From contig WRIJ01000003.1 in the NCBI GenBank assembly GCA_009782785.1, forward strand, positions 62,001-126,000: a stretch of DNA of 64,000 bases, written 5' to 3'. Origin of the DNA: Propionibacteriaceae bacterium. GTDB taxonomy: Bacteria; Actinomycetota; Actinomycetes; Propionibacteriales; Propionibacteriaceae. This document shows positions 36,720 through 45,321 of the stretch, piece after piece (position 1 is the stretch's first letter; every line of letters begins with the position of its first letter). Under the pieces are notes generated by a model. It was given only the letters and a program-made list of their open reading frames with translations, ran no database searches and was not told the origin of the DNA. Position numbers and translations under genes: made by a program.

Positions 36720-38312
36720 TCACCTGAGGATGTTGACCAAGATTTGGCGTGCTGAATCATGGCGAGTGAGCTCCTCATTAATCGGAGCGATGACCAAATC
36801 GGTGGCTACTGTTTCCATCGAAGAGTGGAGACGCTTTCGCGCCTTAGCACCCGCAGCTTTCGCGCCCAGGTGCACTCCGACCCGAGAGAGCCATGCCGTG
36901 AGGACCCCGAGAAGAATCCCCCCCAGAACCATCCAGGTTGCTAGAGGCAAAGCACCAATCTTAGGAATCACAACCTCTGGCAAACGAAGGAAAGAGGTCA
37001 AGACAAAATTGAGCACCAACCATCCCAGTCCCACGAACACGCACAGAAAGAGGATCCACTGAACGAAGCGAACCAGCTTCCACCAGCTGTGGCCCTCATT
37101 CAATCCAAGATCAGTGTTGACCACACCCTGATCAACAACGTCACCCATCCGCCCTGACTGAATTTTCACCATGCGGCTCACCACCAACCCCCACGGTTTT
37201 GGAAGCCGGGAGACAGCTTCACTCGTGACAGTACGCATAGCCATGTCGATGCGAGCTTGCGCCACAGGATGAGCCACTCGGGAAGATCGAGTGATTTGTG
37301 GCGATTCCAGTGCCTTGTTTTTCTTTGATGTGAATTGATCCAGGTGCAGTCTTTTCAAAGGATCCACACGGAATTTGTTCATCCACCCCAACCAGGGAAG
37401 ACCAGTCATCTGGCGACCGCGGCGCGCCATCGACACTTGAACAGCATCAACAATTTCGTCAACCCCGGCTGCCTCGATACAACCCTGGGTCATGGTGGAG
37501 GTTTCCTTCTTACCAAGAGTGCCAGCTGCTCGTACACCCACTTGAGAATTCATGGCACGAGCATGAACCAACATGTCTGCTTCTAAACGTAGGACGAGAG
37601 CCTTCCGAGCTTTAGCGAGCTTCGCAAGATGTGAGCGGAGTTTGTCAATCCCCCAGCCGGTGGCTGCTGACACGGCGAAGAGGCTCGGTTTGCGTATTCC
37701 ATCATCTTCGAGGATCCTGACCAAATCCTTCTCAATGGCTTTCAATTCGCTCGCCGAGAGTTTGTCAACATGGTTGAGCACAAAAGTCATGACATCGCTA
37801 TGGCTGGCAAAGGAGCGAAGATAGCGTTCATGCAAGGCAGCATCGGCATATTTCTGGGGATCAACAACCCACAAGAACTGATCGACCACCTGGGCGAGGC
37901 GATCAAACTCTTCACGATGGTCTACTTCAACAGAGTCAAAATCTGCCAGATCTAACAACACGATCCCCGACAATTCATTGTCTGCCACCACATGATGCTG
38001 GGAAATCTGCAACCAATCAACCAGCTGTGTCGTATCTAAAGAGCCGAACGTGATGGCCATGGCATCAGTGGTCATGGGGCGCCGTACCCCGACTTGAGCA
38101 AAAGCCTGGCGAGATAAGGCATTAAAAATGCTGGATTTGCCAGCTCCTGTCGCCCCAGCCACTGCAATGACTGTCGCTTCAGGAGAAAACGACAACCGAT
38201 TCCCGGCTTTATCGAGAGCAGTACGAGCATCAGCATGGACAACCGGGTCAATGCGATCCTGGCATAGTTCAACAGCCTCGGTTAAACGTGAAAGATTGCT
38301 TTCAAGCGCCAT
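36720..38312 (-). CDS. Dynamin-like/YfjP GTPase, smaller partner
   Basis: A 530-residue protein. The G domain has AGATGAGKSSIFNALS (G1), VLLDLADFDSVEVDH (G3, DLAD instead of DxxG) and LNHVDKLS (G4). Two membrane segments near the C-terminus (FVQWILFLCVFVGLGWLVL; LATWMVLGGILLGVLTAWL) anchor it. It starts at ATG 38312 (AGGAGG site) and overlaps the larger GTPase by 11 bp. Adjacent pairs like this occur in actinobacteria (for example the DynA/DynB pair of Streptomyces at division septa); the same role here is inference. Confidence 0.82.
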   Translation of the reverse strand: MALESNLSRLTEAVELCQDRIDPVVHADARTALDKAGNRLSFSPEATVIAVAGATGAGKSSIFNALSRQAFAQVGVRRPMTTDAMAITFGSLDTTQLVDWLQISQHHVVADNELSGIVLLDLADFDSVEVDHREEFDRLAQVVDQFLWVVDPQKYADAALHERYLRSFASHSDVMTFVLNHVDKLSASELKAIEKDLVRILEDDGIRKPSLFAVSAATGWGIDKLRSHLAKLAKARKALVLRLEADMLVHARAMNSQVGVRAAGTLGKKETSTMTQGCIEAAGVDEIVDAVQVSMARRGRQMTGLPWLGWMNKFRVDPLKRLHLDQFTSKKNKALESPQITRSSRVAHPVAQARIDMAMRTVTSEAVSRLPKPWGLVVSRMVKIQSGRMGDVVDQGVVNTDLGLNEGHSWWKLVRFVQWILFLCVFVGLGWLVLNFVLTSFLRLPEVVIPKIGALPLATWMVLGGILLGVLTAWLSRVGVHLGAKAAGAKARKRLHSSMETVATDLVIAPINEELTRHDSARQILVNILR

Positions 38313-40128
38313 GGGGTTCCTCCTGAGTTGTCGACTCAGCGTCTTCCACAGCAACCTCGGTATCCTCCATGGCCACACTCTCCAGTTCTGTGGACTGTGG
38401 GAGAGTGGACACGATGTGCGCCAAACGAGTCATCTCAGAGACTCGCGCTTCGCTCATGGAATGGCCTAAAGCAAGCAGCTGATCAGGGTCGATCGTGTCG
38501 AGAGGGAAAGAATCCAGAACCTGAGCTAGTACGTGTTCGCGTTCAATAGTGAACACTTGCTCCACTCGCTGAGTCAAACTCTCCCCTGCTGTCGTAGCGA
38601 GTTGTCGGATCGCTTCATCACCGAAAATCATCTCCAACACTTTCTGGCCCACCACTGCCGTACCGCCAGCTATACCAATTTCGGCACCCGTGACACCGGC
38701 AGTATGCGCGAAAGCAACCAGCATGAGAGAAACCCCCACGCCATTGACCCCCAAAGCAGCAAGCCGAGCAGTCGTACGTTTTCCTGCCGTTTGCGAGGAC
38801 ACGATGTTCAACACATCGTCTTGCCATAGGCGAATAGCTTCCTCCACCCGTAACTGGAAGCCAGGTGAGAGACTCCCCGCCTCGGCGCCAGACAACTCCA
38901 TGAGGAAACGCCCAGCCGGGTCGGCTCTCCATTCAGTTTCTACTCTCTGAGCAGCCCCCTGTGCTGCTTCAACAATGAGAACCTCCAAACCAGACTTCAC
39001 AGCGACCTGAACATCGAGTGCCTTATCTGGTTGGCCTTTAAAAAACCTGGTCACCTTATCGCGGGCACGACCCAGACGCGATTCCATAGACCGCATGAAA
39101 TCGCCCGTACCAACATAGTCCTGCCATCTCGCCATGACCTCGCCGCGAAGAAGACTCCCATCTGAACTGTGCGAGATCACCGATGACTGGGCTTGGGTGA
39201 ACGCCTGTTCAACAACACCAGTCAGCCGAGTTAAGGTTTGGGTCTGTTCGCGAATCTCCTGTGCAAGAGGTTCGATCCCTTTCTCCAACGAAGCAATGGC
39301 ACCATCGAGGGTCCCCATGACCACTTGAGCTCGTACCACCTGGTTCGATGCGAGATAATCCACCCAGGCTCTCACTGGCTCGACAGCCTCGAGAGGCAGG
39401 ATTCCTTGATCATCTGTCTCAATTTCTGGCACAGCAAAAAGCGGGGCGTCCCCCAGGCCCTGATCCATCATCATCTGTGCCAAATGTTCTGGGACTGCTT
39501 TCATCGCTGCAGGCGGTACGCGGTTGACCACGACGGCCACAGCTGCACTGCGTTGCGAGGCCTTCTCTAAATAATTCCACGGTACGGCATCAGCATATCG
39601 CGCCGCTGAAGTAACAAAGAGCCACAGGTCTGCGGCCGCAAGAAGCTGATCAGCTAGTGCTCGGTTCTCTTCATCAATAGAGTCGATATCGGGGGCATCC
39701 AAGATTGCCATACCTTCAGAAACGCTGTCAGAAGCAACGACCTGCAAATGTCGAGGGTTGTGGGAAGCATCATGGGATCGAGCGAGTTCTGGGAAAACAC
39801 GATCAGTGGAGAACCAGTGAGTGTCATTGGGGTGATGGATGAGAACAGGCGCTTTTGTGGTGGGGCGGATCACCCCAGGAGTGGTCACGACTTGGCGCAG
39901 GATCGAGTTAACGAGAGTAGATTTTCCTGCACCGGTCGAACCGCCGACAACCGTGAGAAGGGGAGCCTCAATGGCGCTCAACCGGGGAATAATGTAGTCA
40001 TCGAGTTGACTACCTGATGCAGAAACCCACGTTTTCACTTCTGTGGTGTTGGGCAAAGGCAGGCTCAGGTGCACTTGTCCAAGCGCATGACGCAGTTGAG
40101 TGAGCATCTGTGACAATGGCTGGGTCAT
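38302..40128 (-). CDS. Dynamin-like GTPase, larger partner
   Basis: A 608-residue protein starting at ATG 40128 (AAAGGAGA site). GTPase motifs: VVGGSTGAGKSTLVNSIL (G1), AILDAPDIDSIDEENR (G3) and VVNRVPP (G4, altered from NKxD). A hydrophobic region near residue 505 (VNGVGVSLMLVAFAHTAGVTG) may insert into membrane. The remainder is helical. It is sometimes labelled ABC transporter in databases because of the P-loop, but no ABC signature is present. It forms an operon with the smaller GTPase. Confidence 0.82.
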   Translation of the reverse strand: MTQPLSQMLTQLRHALGQVHLSLPLPNTTEVKTWVSASGSQLDDYIIPRLSAIEAPLLTVVGGSTGAGKSTLVNSILRQVVTTPGVIRPTTKAPVLIHHPNDTHWFSTDRVFPELARSHDASHNPRHLQVVASDSVSEGMAILDAPDIDSIDEENRALADQLLAAADLWLFVTSAARYADAVPWNYLEKASQRSAAVAVVVNRVPPAAMKAVPEHLAQMMMDQGLGDAPLFAVPEIETDDQGILPLEAVEPVRAWVDYLASNQVVRAQVVMGTLDGAIASLEKGIEPLAQEIREQTQTLTRLTGVVEQAFTQAQSSVISHSSDGSLLRGEVMARWQDYVGTGDFMRSMESRLGRARDKVTRFFKGQPDKALDVQVAVKSGLEVLIVEAAQGAAQRVETEWRADPAGRFLMELSGAEAGSLSPGFQLRVEEAIRLWQDDVLNIVSSQTAGKRTTARLAALGVNGVGVSLMLVAFAHTAGVTGAEIGIAGGTAVVGQKVLEMIFGDEAIRQLATTAGESLTQRVEQVFTIEREHVLAQVLDSFPLDTIDPDQLLALGHSMSEARVSEMTRLAHIVSTLPQSTELESVAMEDTEVAVEDAESTTQEEPHGA

Positions 40129-40157
40129 ACCCTCTCCTTTCACCACCTTAACCCCGA

Positions 40158-41555
40158 CTATGTCGGGGGACTCCAGCTCGGATCTACAGCAGAATACTTC
40201 AACGGCACCTGGGTTGTCGCTATGTGTTCCAGTGAGTGGGCGTTGCGGTGACGATCGTACGCATGGAGGGAAGCGTTCCAAGGCCAGTACGGCCTCAGCC
40301 CCTTGCCCGAATAGAGCCCACCATTAGTGTCGAGCTCCTTAATCTCGTTGATGAGGTCGTACTCTCGCAACAGGGCTCCACGATCAATCGTTCCCCGCGA
40401 TATAGCTTCACCCAAGGTAGCGAGCTCGGTCACCCGTGCTTGCAGTTTCCATGTCTTGATGACTGACCCATGCCAGATACTCATGATTACAGTCCAAGCC
40501 CGCGAACGCAACCGACTGAAAGCTGAAGAATACTCTGGTGGCAACCACCCCACTGACGCATAGTCATCGAGACGCGCGCTGATCACCCGACCTTGGCGAA
40601 TCGAAGAGACGACGAGACGAACCGCAACCATGATCACTACTGGCCAAGCGATCATGAGAACCAAGGGGAAGAGCTGTTCTTCTGGAAGTATCGAAGCCTG
40701 AAAATTGAAGAACATGTGCAACAGGGCAGCCATGAGGTACCCAGCGACAGGGGCAAGTACGCGAACAGATTTCGATCTGGCTGTGACAGCGAAACCGATA
40801 CCGATCCCTGTCATGATGGTGAAGAGCGGGTGGCCGAAAGCCGTCAACACTCCTCGAAGATAAACGATGTAGTCCAATCTTTCTTGAGCCTCCCCAGCAC
40901 CAGCGTTATAGGAGACAAAAACGATGACACGAGCATAGTAGAGAATGTTTTCTGTGAAGGCGAAACCCGCAGCAGCCAACCCGCCGATGACTGCCCCCGA
41001 CACCCGTGAGGTGAAACGATTACGATCAACAATGACAATGAGGAAAATGATGCATGCTTTGAACCCTTCCTCCACGAAGGGCGCAACAAAGACCGCCTCA
41101 CGTGCTGCCAAAAGTCCAGCCATATCGTCGATGACCGCCATTTGCTCGCCCAGCCACGTGTTGAGGAACATCGACGCACAGGTGGCAACAGACCCACCCC
41201 ACAGCACAGCCAGAAACCACATCCACAATCTTTGGGGCTTGAAACGATCCACTAACACAAAACAGACGATCCAAAAGATTAAGGTAGGAAGGGCCCTCCA
41301 CGCCGAAGTGCTAACGGCATTGGCATTAAGTCCAGGAATGAAGAAACCATCTTCCGTGGTCACGTTCGGCATGACCGTGTTAGCCATGATGAGAAGCGAA
41401 GCGATAGAACTAGCAATGATGACTATCGACAACCACGTCCACTTGTTCTTCAAGATTCTCTTGTAGACCGGGTCATTGCTTTGTGCTGGTGCAACACCAG
41501 CATGCCAGCGAACGTACGCCTCGATTTCGGGGGATAACTGGAGTTTCTCGGCCAC
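40158..41555 (-). CDS. PrsW-family intramembrane metalloprotease
   Basis: A protein of about 465 residues with eight or so membrane segments. PrsW signatures are present: FVEEGFKACII (the EExxK motif), FAFTENILYY and GHPLFTIMTGIG. PrsW cleaves anti-sigma factors in Bacillus. The open frame starts inside tRNA-Arg, so the true start must be later; GTG 41553-41555 (VAEKLQLSPEI) is the first usable codon but has no good ribosome site. It lies upstream of the dynamin-like pair on the same strand. Confidence 0.78.
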   Translation of the reverse strand: MAEKLQLSPEIEAYVRWHAGVAPAQSNDPVYKRILKNKWTWLSIVIIASSIASLLIMANTVMPNVTTEDGFFIPGLNANAVSTSAWRALPTLIFWIVCFVLVDRFKPQRLWMWFLAVLWGGSVATCASMFLNTWLGEQMAVIDDMAGLLAAREAVFVAPFVEEGFKACIIFLIVIVDRNRFTSRVSGAVIGGLAAAGFAFTENILYYARVIVFVSYNAGAGEAQERLDYIVYLRGVLTAFGHPLFTIMTGIGIGFAVTARSKSVRVLAPVAGYLMAALLHMFFNFQASILPEEQLFPLVLMIAWPVVIMVAVRLVVSSIRQGRVISARLDDYASVGWLPPEYSSAFSRLRSRAWTVIMSIWHGSVIKTWKLQARVTELATLGEAISRGTIDRGALLREYDLINEIKELDTNGGLYSGKGLRPYWPWNASLHAYDRHRNAHSLEHIATTQVPLKYSAVDPSWSPPT

Positions 41556-41587
41556 CCAATAAGGATAGCGGTTCTCGGGGAAATACG

Positions 41588-41661
<74 letters not shown>

Positions 41662-41723
41662 TTGTGGTAGCGTACCGATCAACGATTATCCCATTATCGA
41701 GGCTCTTTGTCAGATTGCTCATC

Positions 41724-42956
41724 ATGCCTGCACCGTCGACCCGCTCCATCAACTGGCCGCGTTTCATCATTTCTGCTTACGGGCCAACTTTTCTGTCAAC
41801 CATCGGGTACGGCGCTGTCATTCCTTTAGTGGGACTAACTGCACTCGACTTGGGTGCCTCCCTGGCTGTGTCTGCCCTCATCACCTCCCTCATTGGGCTC
41901 GGGCATCTTGTTGCTGATCTCCCTGCGAGTTGGATCACTATCAAACTCGGTGAAAAGAAAGCCATTGCTTTCGCCTGCTTGTGGGATGCTGTGTGGCTTA
42001 TTGTTGCCTTCCAAGCCGACGATCTGCTGGTCTTGGCACTCGCTGTCTTCGCCTTCGGATTGTCGGGGGCTGTCTTTGGCTTAGCGCGCCAGGTCTATCT
42101 CACTGAGGCGATTGAGCTGCGCTATCGTGCTCGGGCACTGTCGAGTTTGGGTGGCACTTTTCGTACTGGCTTCTTCATTGGCCCAATAGTCGGTGCGGCA
42201 ATTATTGCCCATTGGAATCTGTCCGCTGCCTACCTGTTTGCCGGGATCATGTGTTTACTTGCTGCAGGAGTGACCCTGGGGTTGCCATCGCTTCCGGGGG
42301 AGGTGCGGACTCGTCGCAGAACCCTCACCCAACAGCCGAAACTCTTCTCAGTACTCGTTGCTCACGTACACACCTATGCCACATTGGGTGTCGGAGCGCT
42401 CACTATCCAGTTGGTACGAGCCGTCCGCCAAACTGTACTCCCCTTGTGGTGTGCTTCTTTGGGACTTGATCCTTCACACACCTCGCTGATCTATGGGTTG
42501 TCCATGGGGATCGATGTCTCACTGTTCTTCATTGGTGGATGGATCATGGATCGCTTCGGGCGGCTGTGGGTTGCCATGCCCTCGATGGTGATTCTCGGAA
42601 TCGGATTAGTGGGCCTAGCCTGGGCGCACACCCCGGTTGCAGTGATGGTCATTGCCGTCGTCCTAGGTTTGGGCAACGGAATAGGTGCAGGCATCATGAT
42701 GATTTTGGGCTCAGATTCTTCCCCACAGGATGGCAGAACCCAATTCCTCTCAGGGTGGCGACTCGTGGGAGACACTGGGCACAGTGTTGGCCCTTTACTC
42801 TTAGCAGGGATCACAGCTCTCACGTCACTGTCAGTGGCGACCGTCTCCCTTGGGTTGCTCGCTTGGGGTGGTGCCGGGTGGTTAGCGTACTGGATTAGAC
42901 GCTCTCCCTTGGGAAAGATCCACCACCTGGTGGACGTGAACGAAATCGCAGAATGA
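41724..42956 (+). CDS. MFS transporter
   Basis: A 410-residue protein with 12 likely membrane segments. Motif-A-like residues are in GHLVADLPASWITIKLGEKKAI after the second segment, and GWIMDRFGRLWVAMP is the matching loop in the second half. The substrate is not evident; the overall pattern resembles drug/sugar efflux MFS. The start at ATG 41724 (MPAPSTRSINWPRF) is chosen because earlier codons overlap tRNA-Arg. Confidence 0.85.
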   Translation: MPAPSTRSINWPRFIISAYGPTFLSTIGYGAVIPLVGLTALDLGASLAVSALITSLIGLGHLVADLPASWITIKLGEKKAIAFACLWDAVWLIVAFQADDLLVLALAVFAFGLSGAVFGLARQVYLTEAIELRYRARALSSLGGTFRTGFFIGPIVGAAIIAHWNLSAAYLFAGIMCLLAAGVTLGLPSLPGEVRTRRRTLTQQPKLFSVLVAHVHTYATLGVGALTIQLVRAVRQTVLPLWCASLGLDPSHTSLIYGLSMGIDVSLFFIGGWIMDRFGRLWVAMPSMVILGIGLVGLAWAHTPVAVMVIAVVLGLGNGIGAGIMMILGSDSSPQDGRTQFLSGWRLVGDTGHSVGPLLLAGITALTSLSVATVSLGLLAWGGAGWLAYWIRRSPLGKIHHLVDVNEIAE

Positions 42957-42992
42957 AACCCCCAGTATGATAAACCCAGCGAAGGGAGAGTC

Positions 42993-43640
42993 ATGCCTTT
43001 AGAGAACCTCGTGTGGATCGACTGCGAGATGACAGGGTTGAACCCTGAAACAGATGCACTGATCGAAGTTGCTGTGCTCGTGACTGATCCGGAGTTGAAT
43101 GTTCTCGGTGAAGGTGTGGATGTGGTGATCACTCCCCCGGCGGCGGCATTGGAATGTATGAGCGATTTCGTTCGGGAAATGCATCAGTCCTCAGGGCTGC
43201 TTGGGGAGCTGGCGTCAGGGTTGACGATGAGTCAGGCTGAAGAGCAGGTTTTGTCGTACGTACGCTCTCACGTACCCGAACCAAAGAAGGCACCTTTGGC
43301 GGGAAATACTTTGTCGATGGACCGAATCTTCTTGATGCGTGACATGCCTACCCTGGAAGAGCATTTGCACTATCGAAACATTGACGTGTCGAGCATTAAA
43401 GAGTTGGTACGAAGGTGGTACCCGCGTACGTTTTTCTCTGCACCGGAAAAGAAAGGGCGCCATCGCGCTTTAGGGGATATTCAAGATTCGATCAATGAGT
43501 TGAGGTTTTACCGTGAGACTGTCTTTGTTGTGCCACCAGGTCTCACCAAGGCCGAAGCCACTGGGGTGGCATCACGGTATACAACAAAGTTCTCGCCTGC
43601 CTCCTTGGTCGATGATCGAACCAAAAAGACAGGCGAGTAA
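42993..43640 (+). CDS. orn: Oligoribonuclease
   Basis: A 215-residue DEDDh exonuclease. VWIDCEMTGLNPETD carries D and E of motif I, GNTLSMDRIFL motif II, and HRALGDIQDSINEL the catalytic His and Asp of motif III. It degrades RNA oligos of 2-5 nt, including pGpG. Length is normal plus a short C-terminal tail. The downstream tRNA-His is a common actinobacterial neighbour. Confidence 0.95.
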   Translation: MPLENLVWIDCEMTGLNPETDALIEVAVLVTDPELNVLGEGVDVVITPPAAALECMSDFVREMHQSSGLLGELASGLTMSQAEEQVLSYVRSHVPEPKKAPLAGNTLSMDRIFLMRDMPTLEEHLHYRNIDVSSIKELVRRWYPRTFFSAPEKKGRHRALGDIQDSINELRFYRETVFVVPPGLTKAEATGVASRYTTKFSPASLVDDRTKKTGE

Positions 43641-43651
43641 CTTGTGTGGCA

Positions 43652-44083
43652 CTAAGCCTTTTGAGACCGGAAGAACCATGCGTCTTTATCAAGACCAGCA
43701 ACGATTCCTATGAGAATGTCTTGGGTAGCAAGATCGCCTTCAAGATCGCCGAACTTACCTGAGATGGTCGCAGAAAGATCTTCGAGCAGTTTGGCGAAGT
43801 TTTTCACCACTGCCCCGTCTTTCTGCTCACCAGCTGGTGCTGCAGCGAGTGAACTCGTGGCGGCAACGGTAGCTGCGCGGCCATCAGGGAAACCTTTGAG
43901 GGCCGTGATGCGCTCGGCCACGAGATCTTGTGAAGCGAGTGCTTGGGTATAGACCACATCGAGGTGAGTGTGGACGGGTAGGAAGTTAGCTCCGGTGATG
44001 TTCCAGTGTGCTTGCTTGGATACGAGTCCAAGGTCGAGCAGGTCAGCGAGAACGCTTTGGAGGATTTCTACAGATTTTGTCAT
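43652..44083 (-). CDS. dps: Dps-family DNA-binding ferritin-like protein
   Basis: A 143-residue protein starting at ATG 44083 (AAGGAAA site). KQAHWNITGANFLPVHTHLDVVY carries the His/His/Asp ferroxidase ligands and DLVAERITALKG the Asp/Glu ligands. Dps forms a dodecamer that stores iron and protects DNA in stress. It ends close to, and convergent with, orn. Confidence 0.9.
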   Translation of the reverse strand: MTKSVEILQSVLADLLDLGLVSKQAHWNITGANFLPVHTHLDVVYTQALASQDLVAERITALKGFPDGRAATVAATSSLAAAPAGEQKDGAVVKNFAKLLEDLSATISGKFGDLEGDLATQDILIGIVAGLDKDAWFFRSQKA

Positions 44084-44344
44084 GTTTTCCTTTCGTGGGT
44101 TTCCTCTAGCGTAGTTCTCTGACACCACTAGTCGGGGAGTAATGTCTCGCTGGTGTGTACTTTTCTGACCCTAGGGTGCTGGGGTTGGTGATCAGCGTCG
44201 TGTTGTGTCGCTGATGTTGGTATCGGTTCGCCTCATCCAGTGGGATGTGGTGGGTTTCGTGGAGTTTGTGATGGGGGTTGGTGCCGGGATTTTCTTTGTA
44301 CGATCGTCTTGACGTAGAATGTCTCTTCGGCGCCCAGCGCCTAT

Positions 44345-44421
44345 GGTGGCTATAGCTCAGTTGGTAGAGCACCTGGTTGTGGTCCAGGGGGTCGCCGGTT
44401 CAAGTCCGGTTAGCCACCCCA
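44345..44421 (+). tRNA. tRNA-His(GTG)
   Basis: GTGGCTA pairs with TAGCCAC, with the extra G(-1) at 44345 opposite C73. The anticodon loop TTGTGGT gives GTG, and the CCA end is encoded (44419-44421). TTGTAC and TAGAAT at about 44296-44320 are possible promoter elements. The 60-bp direct repeat begins in its last seven bases. Confidence 0.94.
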
Positions 44422-44474
44422 AGGAAGATCGAGGGCAGGGGCGCTTGCGTCCATGCCGAGATCGACGCAGGGGT
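44415..44474 (+). repeat. 60-bp direct repeat, copy 1 (at tRNA-His 3' end)
   Basis: Sixty bases starting CACCCCAAGGAAGATCGAGG and ending GACGCAGGGGT are identical to 44544-44603. The bases on either side differ between copies, so the repeat ends are sharp. The first seven bases are the end of tRNA-His. Confidence 0.9.
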
Positions 44475-44543
44475 TGATGCATCACAAGCAACCCGAAGGG
44501 TTGTTGATGCGTAGCATCAAGGCGAAGCCTTTGTGATGAGTAA
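44475..44543 (+). other. 69-bp multi-hairpin element between the direct repeats
   Basis: An outer stem CATCACAA...TTGTGATG encloses three small hairpins with three-base loops: CAACCC-GAA-GGGTTG, TTGATGC-GTA-GCATCAA and AAGGC-GAA-GCCTT (sharing two bases with the previous one). Together they fold as a cloverleaf. The last contains GCGAAGC, a sequence known to form an unusually stable mini-hairpin. The nature of the element is unknown. Confidence 0.7.
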
Positions 44544-45261
44544 CACCCCAAGGAAGATCGAGGGCAGGGGCGCTTGCGTCCATGCCGAGATCGACGCAGG
44601 GGTGTGGGAGAGTGCCCATAATCCCCTTTTTAATTGTGTCGAATTCGACATAATTAAGAACCAGGCGGGGCTGAACAGGTTCAGGCTGAGCGCAAAAGAC
44701 TGGGCAGATCGGACAAATGCTATTGGCATTCGCTCTCGTGTTGGTCGCTACGGTGGCACATATGCCCATAAGGACATTGCCTTTGAGTTTGGAATGTGGA
44801 TTAGCCCTGAATTTAAGATCTACTTGATACAAGAGTTTGACCGCTTGAAGACCGAGGAACAGCAACGCCTGTCGCTGGAGTGGAACCTGCAGCGCACTCT
44901 TGCGAAGATTAACTACCGGATTCATACTGATGCGATCAAGGAACAGATCATCCCACCCGAGGTGACGAAGGCTCAGTCCAACCTGGTGCATTCCAGCGAA
45001 GCGGACCTATTGAATGTAGCACTGTTTGGTCAAACTGCTAGTCAATGGCGGAAGAAGAACCCCGAGGTGGGCGGCAACATCCGCGATGGTGCCACCCTGG
45101 AACAACTCGTCGTGCTATCTAACCTAGAGAGCATCAACGCAGTGTTGATACGCGAAGGCTTAGGGCAGTCCGCAAGACTCATCAAATTGAACCAGATCGC
45201 CATCACACAACTCACATCCCTACTCAGCAGCGAGATCGTGATGCAGCTCGCAGCGAGATGA
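44536..45261 (+). CDS. KilA-N-domain protein with replaced N-terminus
   Basis: A 241-residue frame. From about residue 22 (GVWESAHNPLFN...NQAGLNRF) it follows KilA-N proteins: AIGIRSRVGRYGGTYAHKDIAFEF, WISPEFKIYLIQEFDRLK, and a C-terminal region LNVALFGQTASQWR...NIRDGATLEQLVVLSNLE. KilA-N proteins are phage/element DNA-binding proteins. The family's first about 45 residues are missing; instead the frame reads through the 60-bp repeat copy 2 (KIEGRGACVHAEIDA). ATG 44536 lies in the hairpin element. It is probably a truncated gene that gained a chance start. Confidence 0.75.
   Translation: MSNTPRKIEGRGACVHAEIDAGVWESAHNPLFNCVEFDIIKNQAGLNRFRLSAKDWADRTNAIGIRSRVGRYGGTYAHKDIAFEFGMWISPEFKIYLIQEFDRLKTEEQQRLSLEWNLQRTLAKINYRIHTDAIKEQIIPPEVTKAQSNLVHSSEADLLNVALFGQTASQWRKKNPEVGGNIRDGATLEQLVVLSNLESINAVLIREGLGQSARLIKLNQIAITQLTSLLSSEIVMQLAAR
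44544..44603 (+). repeat. 60-bp direct repeat, copy 2 (inside KilA-N frame)
   Basis: Identical to 44415-44474, offset 129 bp. The homology of the KilA-N protein to its family begins right where this copy ends. Confidence 0.9.
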
Positions 45262-45321
45262 AGACATTCTGTCGAACTCATCGTGTTAGGGTGGGTCGTC
45301 GACCATTATTGAAGGAAACCA

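Noticed and set aside
38302-40128. ABC transporter ATPase
   Set aside because: A P-loop is present but there is no LSGGQ signature; the G3 region and C-terminal helices fit dynamin-like GTPases.
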